Below are positions 40,099-48,488 of a stretch of 64,000 nt of DNA, piece by piece. The stretch comes from Corynebacterium marinum DSM 44953 (GTDB taxonomy: Bacteria > Actinomycetota > Actinomycetes > Mycobacteriales > Mycobacteriaceae): contig NZ_CP007790.1 in assembly GCF_000835165.1 (NCBI RefSeq), forward strand, positions 2,046,001 to 2,110,000, in the 5' to 3' direction. A program made the translations under genes and the position numbers. Within the stretch, counting starts at the first letter, position 1, and each line of letters starts with the position of its first letter. The notes under the pieces are model-generated. The model saw only the letters and a list, made by a program, of their open reading frames with translations, did not search any database and had not been told where the DNA came from.

Positions 40099-40194
40099 GA
40101 CGGTTCTCTCCTAGGGATCGTGATACGCCTTAGATCCAAGACACTACCTGGCAATGTGTTCCACGTCACGAAATTGGTGAAAGTCGAGTGGGTC

Positions 40195-40578
40195 GGCGCT
40201 GTTGCAAAGTTGGACCGGGGCCGAAGAACCCAACCTCAAGACATCAGTTGCCTTTGCCTGGGGATGCTTAAGCTGTCTTGAATATCCGGCTGACGATCAC
40301 AGCGTGTGGGTTCGGGTGGCCGTAGACGAACATGGTGCCCTGGCCTTTCCGTAACGAATGCATCGCTTCCATCCTTTTCAACGTCTGGTAGGCGGAAATT
40401 CGGTTTTTGAACGCTCCTTCGGCCCCAGGATTCTCTTAAGTCGGCCATGCTCCCCTTCAATGACGGTGTTGAGGTATTTCACCTGCCACTGTTCTACTGT
40501 TGGCGGGCAGATTCCCCCCTCCTTCAACTCGGCAATTGCCTTGGCCAGGGCCGGCGCCTTGTCGGTGTTCATGGGACC
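40195..40578 (-). mobile_element. IS6-family element fragment
   Basis: The terminal repeat GGCGCTGTTGCAAA begins at 40195 and the transposase tail runs from 40268. The other end is cut at 40578 by an IS3-type end. Confidence 0.78.
40268..40578 (-). pseudogene. IS6-family transposase, C-terminal fragment with frameshift
   Basis: The frame reads TDKAPALAKAIAELKEGGI, VKYLNTVIEGEHGRLKRILG, then changes frame at 40414-40417, where one G of a GGG run seems lost, and continues as GAFKNRISAYQTLKRMEAMH, TMFVYGHPNPHAVIVSRIFK to a TAA at 40268. The conserved D-D-E final Glu is in the remaining part, but the N-terminal half is missing. Confidence 0.82.
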
Positions 40579-40770
40579 TGACCCCTGTTTGGTGGGCACC
40601 CAACACCCCGGCCTCACACCCCGAATGAAAAATAGTCTGCCACCATGCCCAGCAAGACCTACTCCGAAGAATTCCGCCGCGACACGGTGGGGCTTTACGA
40701 GAGCTCACCCGGCGTGTCACTCAACGCCCTCGCCGCAGAACTCGGCGTCAACCGCAACACACTCCAGAGG
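40579..40770 (+). mobile_element. IS3-family fragment C (left end and orfA start)
   Basis: A left terminal repeat starts at 40579 (TGACCCCTGTTTGGTGGGCA). The orfA ATG at 40645 (MPSKTYSEEFRRDTVGLY, helix-turn-helix NALAAELGVNRNTLQ) is cut off at 40770. From 40771 another IS3-like end (CCCGACCCCTGGAAAGTGGA) and 50 bases of leader follow. Confidence 0.75.
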
Positions 40771-40903
40771 GCCCGACCCCTGGAAAGTGGACACAGGGGA
40801 TGTGATCAGGAAGCAGATCTCAGCGTAACAGGGGAACTGACCCCTGTTTGGTGGACACCCAACACCCCGGCTTCACGCCGGGGAGGAAAGGTAGTCTGCC
40901 ACC

Positions 40904-41196
40904 ATGCCGATCAAGACCTACACCGAGGAGTTCAAGCGCGACGCTGTTGCGCTTTATCAGAGCTCCCAGGCTCTTCGGTCCAAGAGATCGCCACTGATCT
41001 CGGGATCAGCCGCACCACGCTGAAGAACTGGATCGCCAAGTACCGCACGAGCACGTCCACCGCACCTAAGACGGCTCACGCCCTGACTGAAGTAGAACGC
41101 ATCCGCCAGCTGGAACGAGAAGTACGCAGACTCCGGGAGGAACGCGACATCCTGCGCAAGGCCGCGAAATATTTAGCGGAAGAGACGAACCGGTGA
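40904..41196 (+). pseudogene. IS3-family OrfA (element B), frameshifted
   Basis: The frame starts MPIKTYTEEFKRDAVALYQS and shifts at about 40965, where one C of a CCCC run is missing, then continues GSSVQEIATDLGISRTTLKN and a leucine-zipper segment to RKAAKYLAEETNR. It overlaps orfB by 4 bases. Confidence 0.83.
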
Positions 41197-41802
41197 TCCG
41201 CTTCCAGTTCGTTGACGACACCCGACACGACCACCCGGTCAAGCGGATGTGCGAGATCCCCGAACTCAACCGGACCTCGTACTACAAATGGAAATCCTCC
41301 CTTCCTGCACGCAGGAAACGACTGGTCAGCGACGCCATCCTCGGAGCCCGGGTCAAGACCATCTTCGCCGCAGAACGCGGATGTTACGGCGCGAAACGCA
41401 TCACGGCCGAACTCAACGATCAACCAGAGGACCTGAAGGTCAATCACAAGCGGGTCGCGAGGATCATGCGGTCGCTGAAGCTGGTCGGCTACACCAGGAA
41501 ACGTAAGGTCACCACCACCGTGGCCGACAAAACCAAAACAGTGTTTCTTGATCCTGGTGGTCCGGAAATTCACCGCGTTGAGGCCGAACCGAACCTACGT
41601 CGGCGATATCACCTACCTGCCGATTGCCGATGGATCCAATATGTACCTCGCGACCGTCATTGACTGTTTCTCCCGTCGGCTGGTGGGGTTCGCGATCGCG
41701 GACCACATACGTACGTCCCTGGTCCAGGACGCTGTGGTGATGGCCAAGGGCCAGCGTGGAAGCCTGCAAGACGCAGTTTTTCACTCGGATCACGGCAGTG
41801 TC
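41193..41802 (+). pseudogene. IS3-family OrfB (element B), frameshifted and truncated
   Basis: The N-terminal part (HPVKRMCEIPELNRTSYYKW) runs to about 41550, where one extra base shifts the frame; the DDE core (RTYVGDITYLPIADGSN, VFHSDHGS) continues in the second frame and is cut by the IS30 end at 41803. Confidence 0.83.
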
Positions 41803-43300
41803 GGCGGATTCAACTGGTCGTCGCAACACCCCTTTTGATGGAGGTGTTCAGCTGTGGCGACGAAGGATTGGATCGCGAGGACGAGCGATGTGCACGAGGG
41901 TGCGCGGCGGCAGTGGCGTGCGGATCGGGCGTTGCGGCCCCCGATGCGGTCGCCCGGTCGTCCGGAACCCTCGCGGGAGGTGCAGCGTGGGTTCTGGCGC
42001 TTGATCGCGACGGGCATCACCTCGGCGGAGGCAGCGCTCAAAGTAGGAGTGTCCGTGCCGGTGGGTACGCGCTGGTTTCGGCATGCTGGGGGCGTGCCAC
42101 CACTGAGCCTGAACGAGCCCTCGGGTAGGTACCTGTCGTTCGAGGAGCGCGAGGAGATCGCGATCCTGCGGGCTACGGGCTTGGGCGTGCGGCAGATCGC
42201 CCGTGAGCTGGGGCGTGACCCGGGGACTGTCTCGCGGGAATTGCGGCGCAACGCTGCAACCCGCAGCGGGAAACAAGAGTATCGGGCGGTGGTGGCGCAG
42301 TGGAAAGCGCAACAGGCCGCGAAGCGCCCGAAAACTGCGAAACTCGTCTCTCACGTGGTGCTGCGTGAGTATGTGCAGGAGCGACTCTCCGGCAACATTC
42401 GCCGTTCTGACGGATCCGTGGTTGATGGGCCGACACCGGTGCCGTGGAAAGGGTTGAACAAGCCGCATCGGGCGGATCGTCGCTGGTCGCTTGCCTGGAG
42501 TCCCGAGCAGATCTCTCACCGGTTGACCATCGATTTCCCCGATGATGAATCCATGCGCATCAGCCCGGAGGCGATCTACCAGTCACTGTTCATCGAGGGT
42601 CGTGGCGGCCTGAAACGTGAGTTGGTCACCTGCTTGCGTACTGGGCGGGCGCTGCGCCGACCCCGGGAACGGTCACGGAATACACCCCAGGGTCACGTCA
42701 CCGCGGACGTCGTGTTGTCCGAACGGCCCGCCGAGGCCGCCGATCGGGCGGTTCCCGGACACTGGGAGGGTGATTTGATCATCGGTACGGGCCGGTCGGC
42801 GATCGGGACGCTCGTGGAACGCTCGAGCCGTTGCACTATGTTGGTGCATCTGCCCCGCCTGACGGGATGGGGCGAGCAACCTGTCGTGAAGAACGGCCCC
42901 GCGTTGGGCGGCTACGGTGCTGGTGCGATGAACGCTGCGCTGAGCACGTCTCTCACAGCGCTGCCTGTTCAGTTACGCAAGACTCTCACCTGGGATCGTG
43001 GGAAAGAGCTCTCCGGACATGCGCAGGTCACGCTTGACACCGGAACCAAGGTCTTCTTCGCTGATCCACACTCGCCCTGGCAACGGCCCACGAATGAGAA
43101 CACGAACGGGCTGCTACGTCAGTACTTCCCGAAAGGCACCGACCTCTCCCGCTGGTCGGCTGAGGACCTCGAAGCCGTCGCCATCGCGCTCAACAACAGG
43201 CCCCGAAAAATCCTCAACTGGAAGACCCCGGCCGAGGTATTCGCTGAGCAGCTACAGTTACTCCAACAACCCGGTGTTGCAACGACCGATTGAACCCGCC
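41803..43300 (+). mobile_element. IS30-family insertion sequence, complete
   Basis: The 1498-bp element has 28-bp terminal inverted repeats matching at 24 positions (41803-41830 against 43273-43300). Its left flank is element-B IS3 sequence and its right flank starts with CAA and A-type IS3 sequence, so the two sides come from different insertion events. Confidence 0.9.
41854..43293 (+). CDS. IS30-family transposase
   Basis: The 479-residue protein has a helix-turn-helix near 95-120 (SFEEREEIAILRATGLGVRQ, REL-GRDPGTVSRELRRN) and the IS30 DDE core: first Asp in HWEGDLIIGTG, second in TWDRGKELSGHAQV, Glu in WQRPTNENTNGLLRQYFPKG. The start is a GTG at 41854 close to the left repeat. It seems intact and the element may be active. 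Confidence 0.9.
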   Translation: MATKDWIARTSDVHEGARRQWRADRALRPPMRSPGRPEPSREVQRGFWRLIATGITSAEAALKVGVSVPVGTRWFRHAGGVPPLSLNEPSGRYLSFEEREEIAILRATGLGVRQIARELGRDPGTVSRELRRNAATRSGKQEYRAVVAQWKAQQAAKRPKTAKLVSHVVLREYVQERLSGNIRRSDGSVVDGPTPVPWKGLNKPHRADRRWSLAWSPEQISHRLTIDFPDDESMRISPEAIYQSLFIEGRGGLKRELVTCLRTGRALRRPRERSRNTPQGHVTADVVLSERPAEAADRAVPGHWEGDLIIGTGRSAIGTLVERSSRCTMLVHLPRLTGWGEQPVVKNGPALGGYGAGAMNAALSTSLTALPVQLRKTLTWDRGKELSGHAQVTLDTGTKVFFADPHSPWQRPTNENTNGLLRQYFPKGTDLSRWSAEDLEAVAIALNNRPRKILNWKTPAEVFAEQLQLLQQPGVATTD

Positions 43301-43629
43301 CAATACACCTCCTCAGCCTTCCAGACCACCTGTCGGCGGTTGGGAGTCCGCCAGTCGATGGGCCGGATCGGTTCGAGTGCGGATAATGCGATGGCCGAGT
43401 CGTTCAACGCCTCCCTCAAGCGAGAAACTCTCCAAGGTGCTCGTGGGTGGGACTCTGCCGAGGTGTGCCGTCGCGAGGTCTTCCGGTGGGTCACCCGCTA
43501 CAACACTCGCCGGCGCCACTCAGCCCTGGACTACCGCTCGCCCCTTGCCTTCGAGACCGCGACGACGGCTGCTACCGTAGGCCTCGTTGCCTAACTGACA
43601 CCAACGCCGTGTCCACTACTCGGGGGACA
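43301..43629 (+). mobile_element. IS3-family element A-type tail and right terminal repeat
   Basis: After the IS30, CAATACACCTCC resumes an A-type orfB (QYTSSAFQTTCRRLG, SADNAMAESFNASLKRE) that ends at 43594; the last 224 bases equal 31245-31468 but for one base. The right repeat at 43609-43629 matches the left repeat of element A better than that of B. Confidence 0.85.
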
Positions 43630-44168
43630 CCCCCGTCTGCAGAAATGTTCATGGTGGTCATTCCCCCCGACTGGTGTACCTGGTCAATGCTCATCCGGCT
43701 CCGATAAAGTCTGCGTCCCTCGCTAGCGAGTTCTGCCCGAAGCATCCCGGTTCCCCAGGCTTTGAGTCCCTTAATGAATCCTCCGTCTTCCAGCTCATCG
43801 ACTGCTTCGTCAATCTCTTGACTACTCAAGCGTCCGCTGAAGTCCTCGGCAAAGTCAGTGTTCAGAAGTTCGGAGGGGGCAGAACCCGGCTGGAGGGTGA
43901 GCCATTCGAGGATCCTCCGCTGCGCCAACGAAGCGCGGTAGGTGTGCTGCATCCTCGACGCTTCAATCCGTCCTCTGGCTGTCAAGAGGAAGCTAAAGCT
44001 TCCATCAATGGTCCTGGTTTCCTCAATCAGTGAGGCGCTGACAAGCTCGTCGTACACGGTCGATAGTTCGTCCGGCGAAATCACGCTATCCGGGACTATG
44101 GAAGCTTGCTGGTTCGGCTGGTCGGTCAGCCATCGGAGAGTTCTCTCTGCAGGAAATGTGATGGACAC
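43630..44168 (-). pseudogene. Winged-helix-like hypothetical gene, 3' truncated by IS3
   Basis: The frame (GTG start at 44168) codes about 179 residues: ERTLRWLTDQPNQQ at the start, two helical regions with repeats of a winged-helix type (LSTVYDELVSASLIEETRTI, IDEAVDELEDGGFIKGLKAW) and a tail SGGMTTMNISADG that runs into the IS3 end. Similar tails precede Asn/Gly-rich segments in some actinobacterial hypothetical proteins. The missing C-terminus was lost to the IS insertion. Function unknown; the AT-richer composition and location mark it as cargo of the island. Confidence 0.65.
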
Positions 44169-44984
44169 AGTTGAGCCCCTAGTTCGGGCCCAACGGATTT
44201 CGTGGACCGGCTGCCACCATAATCGCTAACCTAGACAACCCCTGGCCATTATCGAACTAACTTTCGATCACGGATCCCGAACCGTCTGTGTACTACGTGG
44301 AATGAACAGCACCTTTATGTTTATGCAGCCCATGTCTGTCCGAGAATGAAACTCTAATGATCGACCGGGAATGTGGGGCGGGTGCAGTGATGGCCATTCG
44401 CCTCATGGTGGCGAAATAAGAGGAGGCCAGAGAGTCACTGCCTGGAAAGGAACCGGTCAGAGCGTCCTCTCCGAGCACTGGTCCGATAAGGGAGGTCTCG
44501 CGAGCGGGGCCGGTGCAGGGAGCGCGGCCGGGCCATCGCGGTCTTGCTCATTGCCTCGACGGTGCCTCCATGCTTTTTCAGATAAGGGGTCGAAAAGATG
44601 CAAGGGGTGGCTAAACTGCCTGGTAATTGGGAAAATGTCGGTAAGAACCGAGGCGTTGGAGGCGACGGTGGGAAGGACAGGTACGGGGGATAGCTCCCGG
44701 GGCCAGGGCGAGCGGAAGCATCAGCTCGTTTCCATGAAAATTAAGACGAAAAAGAGAAATGTGCTGGCTACTGCCGCCAGAGCGGCCGAGCGCGCCACCA
44801 AGCATCAGCTCGAGAAGACTGTGGTTGAGGGGTCAGACCTTCATCCAGATATGAGGTGGCCGCAAGGTGGCCGCGCCCGATTCACTACGGGCGTTCGACG
44901 CTGATGTGAGTGTGCATGGCAGGCCAGGCATCATTCGCCGCGAGTATCGACAGTGACGATCCGGCCCGATAACGGAGGAACCCC
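44169..44984. other. Island intergenic region with no convincing gene
   Basis: About 816 bases hold no frame with a family likeness. A 177-codon frame at 44371-44904 lacks a ribosome site and has biased composition. A promoter for the downstream lipoprotein probably lies near the right end. Confidence 0.5.
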
Positions 44985-45629
44985 ATGAAAATGAGAAAGA
45001 ACATCGCCGTCCTGGCCAGCGTGGTTCTGGCGCTCGGGCTGGCTGGCTGCGGCTCGCCCGACACCGCAGAGACGGAGACGGCCACATCGACTGCGACGTT
45101 CACGACCACCACCTCTTCGAAGACATCGACGACCTCGTCCTCCTCGTCTACGGCATCCGCCATCAGCGAGAAGTCGACGACCGAGTCCGTCGAACCGTCT
45201 CCGGAGCCGGCCTATGCCGCCGAGGTTCCGACGACGGCAGAAGCCGCCCCGCAGGGCATCTGGTCTGAGACAGGCGTGGGCTACCGGTGCGGCGCGACCG
45301 ACGCCTGGGTTTACGATCCGGCCAACTGCACCGCCGCCAACCTTGGCGGCGATCCTTCCTACGACCAGCTGTGGGGACCAGCGGCCGCGGTGTCGGCGGA
45401 GGAGTTTTACAACTCCCTGAACAGCCCGGCCCCCACGGAGCAGTACGTGGACCCAGCAACTGTCCCGATCGCGGACGGAGGCGCCTGTCCGGCTTACCTC
45501 TGCGGCTACGGGCACGACGAGAACGGCAATCCGAACCCTTCCAGCGGCGAGATCCAGGGCTGGTGGATGGACTGCATCGCGGTCAACACCGAGGACTACT
45601 GCCGCGCCAACGACCCGTACACCAACTAG
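44985..45629 (+). CDS. Predicted lipoprotein, Ser/Thr-rich
   Basis: The 214 residues start with a lipoprotein signal (basic MKMRKN, hydrophobic core, LAGC with Cys22), followed by a Thr/Ser-rich linker (about 25-70) and a C-terminal domain of about 120 residues with five cysteines (GYRCGATDAW, DPANCTAANLGG, GACPAYLCGYGHDENGN, WWMDCIAVN, EDYCRANDP). The cysteines could form disulfides outside the membrane. No family recognised. It follows GGAGGAA and is the last island gene before attR. Confidence 0.75.
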   Translation: MKMRKNIAVLASVVLALGLAGCGSPDTAETETATSTATFTTTTSSKTSTTSSSSSTASAISEKSTTESVEPSPEPAYAAEVPTTAEAAPQGIWSETGVGYRCGATDAWVYDPANCTAANLGGDPSYDQLWGPAAAVSAEEFYNSLNSPAPTEQYVDPATVPIADGGACPAYLCGYGHDENGNPNPSSGEIQGWWMDCIAVNTEDYCRANDPYTN

Positions 45630-45890
45630 GGAGTGTCTTATGGCTAGTGGTGGGGTCCGCCTTTTCCTGCCCTATTTCTCGGCCGTGCCCCCGGTCGGGC
45701 TGCTTCCCGCCCATGCCACACAGTCCCAGCGACAGCCGGCGGTCAGGTTTCCCGGCACGACCGTGACTGTCTCCGTGTCCAGCCATTTTCCTGTCGCACT
45801 GGGGAGCCGCCATTGTGTCCGGACAGTTTCTGGGTCTGTGGGAGTGTCCGTCTCAGCTATACGGAAATGTCGCCGTGACTGGCCGGTCAG

Positions 45891-45933
45891 GATCCTGGGT
45901 GTCGCGGGTTCGAGCCCCGTCAGCCACCCCGAA
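45891..45933 (+). repeat. attR: 43-bp copy of the tRNA-His 3' end
   Basis: Identical to 29006-29048. Bases before it do not match tRNA-His, so this is only the 3' part, as expected at the distal end of an integrated element. Confidence 0.92.
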
Positions 45934-45938
45934 GAAGA

Positions 45939-45968
45939 GCCCCTGGCCTTGGAGACAAGGCCAGGGGC
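45939..45968. terminator. Terminator after attR, likely the original tRNA-His terminator
   Basis: A perfect 13-bp stem with a 4-base loop starts 5 bases beyond attR and also faces the end of the FAD hydroxylase gene at 45978. Confidence 0.85.
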
Positions 45969-45977
45969 CCCTTCATG

Positions 45978-47201
45978 TCAGGCCCCCACCGGCGCGAACG
46001 CGCGGTCGGCGACGTGCTCATGGATCCAGGCCAGGGAACGCTCCCAGAAGTCGGGCGCGCCCAGACGCGTGTTGCGGGCGTCGGCCAGGGGGCCGTCGGG
46101 CAGGTGCAGGGCATCGGCGGTGGCCAGCGAGGTGATCTGGACCCGGCGCACCCGGTCGGCGCGCAGGTCCTGGTAACGCTGGCGCGCGTCGTCCCAGCCG
46201 GTCCCCTGCTCGAGGCCTTCCATGAGGCAGTCCGCGAGCACGATGGCGTCCTCGATCGACTGGTTGGCGCCCTGCCCGTGGTGGGGGACCATCGCATGCG
46301 CGGCGTCGCCGAGCAGGGTGATGCGCCCGCGACTCCACCGCTGCAGCGGAGGGCGGTTGAACAGCGCCCAGCGCTCCGCTGCGGGGGCGGCGCTGATCAT
46401 CTCCGTGATGGCCGGGTCCCAGCCCTCGAAGGCCGCCAGGTGCTCGTCCTTTTCGGCGGGCACGACCCACGACCGGTCCGCCCACGGGCCGTCGTGCCTG
46501 CGCACCAGCAGGAAGTTCTGCACGCCGCCGCCGATGGGATAGTGCAGGAGGTGACCGCCGGGGCCCATCCAGAACTGGATGCTCTCCGGGTCGGGCAGGG
46601 AGGGGACCTCGTCCGGGGCCACCAGTCCGCGCCAGCCGTGGCATCCGGAGAACTGGGCGTCGTCGTAGCCGAGCATCTCCCGGCGCAGGCGCGAACGCAC
46701 GCCGTCGGCCCCGATGACCAGGTCGGCTTCGACGGAGTCCCCGTCGGCGAAGTGCAGGACGGCCGAGTCCTCACCGTCGTCGACCCGCACGCACTGCTTG
46801 TTCAGGTGCAGCGCGTCCTCGCCCAGGGCATCCTTGAGCATCAGCTGCAGATCTGCCCGGTGGACGCCGTAGTAGGGCGCACCGGCCCGCTCGTGGTACT
46901 CCTCGCGGGAGAGCACCCGGCCGAGGACGCGGCCGTCACGCCCGTCCCGGAAGACCAGGCCGTCGACGTCGGCGGCCACCGCGGCCAGCTGCCCGCCGAC
47001 GCCGATCCGGTCTCGCAGGAAGCGGACGGCGTTGGCGGAGAGCGCGACGGCCGCGCCGACCTCCCGCAGTTCCGACGCCTGTTCGTAGACCTGGGGGTCC
47101 AGTCCCCGGCGGCGCAGCTCCACGGCCAGGGTGAGTCCGCCGATACCGGCTCCGACGATGGCGATCCGCATTCCGGGGCGGGCGGCGATGGTTGACCTCA
47201 T
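45978..47201 (-). CDS. FAD-dependent aromatic-ring hydroxylase-like monooxygenase
   Basis: The 407 residues have the p-hydroxybenzoate-hydroxylase fold motifs: VGAGIGGLTLAVELRRRGLD (about 15-34), the DG motif in LVIGADGVRSRLRR and the GD motif in LLGDAAHAMVPHHGQGANQS. It is closest in look to salicylate and 3-hydroxybenzoate 6-hydroxylases that act on free aromatic acids with NAD(P)H and oxygen. The start at 47201 follows AAGGAG. It is divergent to a PucR-type regulator, 113 bases apart, so it is probably its target. The substrate is not clear. Confidence 0.88.
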   Translation of the reverse strand: MRSTIAARPGMRIAIVGAGIGGLTLAVELRRRGLDPQVYEQASELREVGAAVALSANAVRFLRDRIGVGGQLAAVAADVDGLVFRDGRDGRVLGRVLSREEYHERAGAPYYGVHRADLQLMLKDALGEDALHLNKQCVRVDDGEDSAVLHFADGDSVEADLVIGADGVRSRLRREMLGYDDAQFSGCHGWRGLVAPDEVPSLPDPESIQFWMGPGGHLLHYPIGGGVQNFLLVRRHDGPWADRSWVVPAEKDEHLAAFEGWDPAITEMISAAPAAERWALFNRPPLQRWSRGRITLLGDAAHAMVPHHGQGANQSIEDAIVLADCLMEGLEQGTGWDDARQRYQDLRADRVRRVQITSLATADALHLPDGPLADARNTRLGAPDFWERSLAWIHEHVADRAFAPVGA

Positions 47202-47284
47202 GAGTTTTCTCCTTTGAACGACGATGCCTGACAAGGAGCCTAGGTGCGACACCAGTCACAGAACATCCGCATTGTGTGGCAAGT

Positions 47285-47315
47285 TCCGCGCGGATCTTCC
47301 GACACTCTGTCGGAA
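47285..47315. promoter_or_regulatory. Adjacent palindromes in the hydroxylase/PucR intergenic region
   Basis: TCCGCGCGGA (47285-47294) is followed two bases later by TTCCGACA-N3-TGTCGGAA (47297-47315), a perfect 8-bp inverted repeat that overlaps the PucR start codon. They look like regulator binding sites. Confidence 0.55.
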
Positions 47316-48487
47316 TGGATTACCGTGTCCATGTGGACCGACTACCTGAACTTGACGACGCCGTCCAGGATCTCGCCGAGACCGTGGGCCGCCCCCTGGC
47401 CGTGATGGACCCCTCGATGCGGGTGGTGGCCTATTCGATCCACGAAAGCCCAGAAGACCGACGGCGCCTGTTCCACCTGCTGGCCCACAGCGACGCCTGG
47501 CCGCGCCCCCGCACGAGCAGGCAGGCATGGCAGGTCGAGTCGTTTCCCGAGGTCGGACCGCTGGCTTTCCTGCCGTTGAGCGATCCGCAGCGACACCCCG
47601 TCGGCTATCTGGTCACCCCCGAGGACGCGGCCGACCGTCCGGCGCTCATCGACGCCGCCCCGCAGCTCGCCGAGCTGCTCCGCGCCCGGCGCCGGGAGTC
47701 CGCGGAGCGGGAGGAACGCTCACGCCGCCTCGCCGTCGACCTGACCTCCGGCAACCTGCACGCGCGGGAGTCCGCGGCCGAGTTGCTCATCACCGAACGG
47801 TTCCTCAGTGACGCCGAGGGCTACTGCGCCGTCGCGTTGGGCGTCGACCCCCGCGACCCGACTCCCCTCGCCCGGGAGAAGGCGGCGCAGGCCGTGTCGC
47901 GCACGCTCCGGTTCGTCCGGGAGACCTCGACCGCCACGGTCATCGGCGGGATCATGGACGCCCCGGTCGGGGTCCTGGTGTTCCCCCGGCCCGTGGTGGT
48001 CCCCCGTCTCATCCGCATCCTGGAACAGCCGCAGGTGGCCCCGGTCCGGGCGGGTGTGGGCACGCTGCTCCCTCTCGCGGATGTGCACCACTCCTTCGGG
48101 CAGGCACGCCTGGCGTGGCGCGCCAGCTGGCTCGCCCCCGCCGACCACCAGATCGTGACCACCTGGGACGGCGCCGGCCTGGACGCGACGCTGGCGCGTC
48201 TGCCCCTGGAGGACTTCACCCTCGCCGATCTGCCGCCGTCAACGAGAGACCTGCTGGGCACGATCGACTCCCCGCTTCTCCTGGCCACCCTGGAGGCGTA
48301 CCTCGACGCCGGCGGGGACGCCCAGCGGACTGCGCGCGAGCTGAACATCCACCGCTCGACGCTCTACTACCGGCTGGACAAACTACGCACCGCCGTCCCC
48401 GGCGATCTCGCTGACGGGACCCTGCGACGCGACCTGCACACCGGGTTGCGGATGGCACGTCTGGCAGGGCTGGTGCCGCAGCCGTGA
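47315..48487 (+). CDS. PucR-family transcriptional regulator
   Basis: The 390-residue protein has an N-terminal sensor-like domain (about 1-120, RLPELDDAVQDLAETVGRPL, SMRVVAYSIH), a GGDEF-like central domain, and the C-terminal PucR helix-turn-helix (TLEAYLDAGGDAQRTAREL, NIHRSTLYYRLDKLR). I start at the ATG at 47315. Regulators of this type activate catabolic genes, here probably the divergent FAD hydroxylase. Confidence 0.87.
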   Translation: MDYRVHVDRLPELDDAVQDLAETVGRPLAVMDPSMRVVAYSIHESPEDRRRLFHLLAHSDAWPRPRTSRQAWQVESFPEVGPLAFLPLSDPQRHPVGYLVTPEDAADRPALIDAAPQLAELLRARRRESAEREERSRRLAVDLTSGNLHARESAAELLITERFLSDAEGYCAVALGVDPRDPTPLAREKAAQAVSRTLRFVRETSTATVIGGIMDAPVGVLVFPRPVVVPRLIRILEQPQVAPVRAGVGTLLPLADVHHSFGQARLAWRASWLAPADHQIVTTWDGAGLDATLARLPLEDFTLADLPPSTRDLLGTIDSPLLLATLEAYLDAGGDAQRTARELNIHRSTLYYRLDKLRTAVPGDLADGTLRRDLHTGLRMARLAGLVPQP

Positions 48488-48488
48488 G

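Larger units (their letters stand above)
40838..41802 (+). mobile_element. IS3-family element B, 5' part
   Basis: The left terminal repeat TGACCCCTGTTTGGTGGACA begins at 40838. The orfA and orfB that follow are frameshifted, and at 41803 the IS30 element begins. The 3' part beyond the IS30 belongs to an element of A type. Confidence 0.82.
29006..45933. mobile_element. tRNA-His-associated genomic island
   Basis: About 16.9 kb lies between two copies of the tRNA-His 3' end, so the tRNA was rebuilt on integration. The interior is mostly insertion-sequence debris plus a few cargo genes, some of clearly lower GC than the flanks. No tyrosine or large serine integrase is present; a small resolvase is broken by a stop codon. 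The island therefore looks fixed and is decaying, or has lost its integrase to insertions and deletions. Confidence 0.88.

Noticed and set aside
44371..44904. 177-codon frame in the island intergenic region
   Set aside because: No ribosome site, no family likeness, and biased composition; kept only as a possibility in the region note.
29006..45933. CRISPR array or prophage in the island
   Set aside because: No regularly spaced repeats and no phage structural, lysis or replication genes were seen; the repeats are IS ends.
45891..45933. A second tRNA-His gene
   Set aside because: Only the 3' part is present; the bases before it do not form the acceptor 5' strand or D-arm.
45640..46176. 178-codon frame running across attR
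   Set aside because: It reads through the tRNA duplicate and terminator into the antisense of the FAD hydroxylase.
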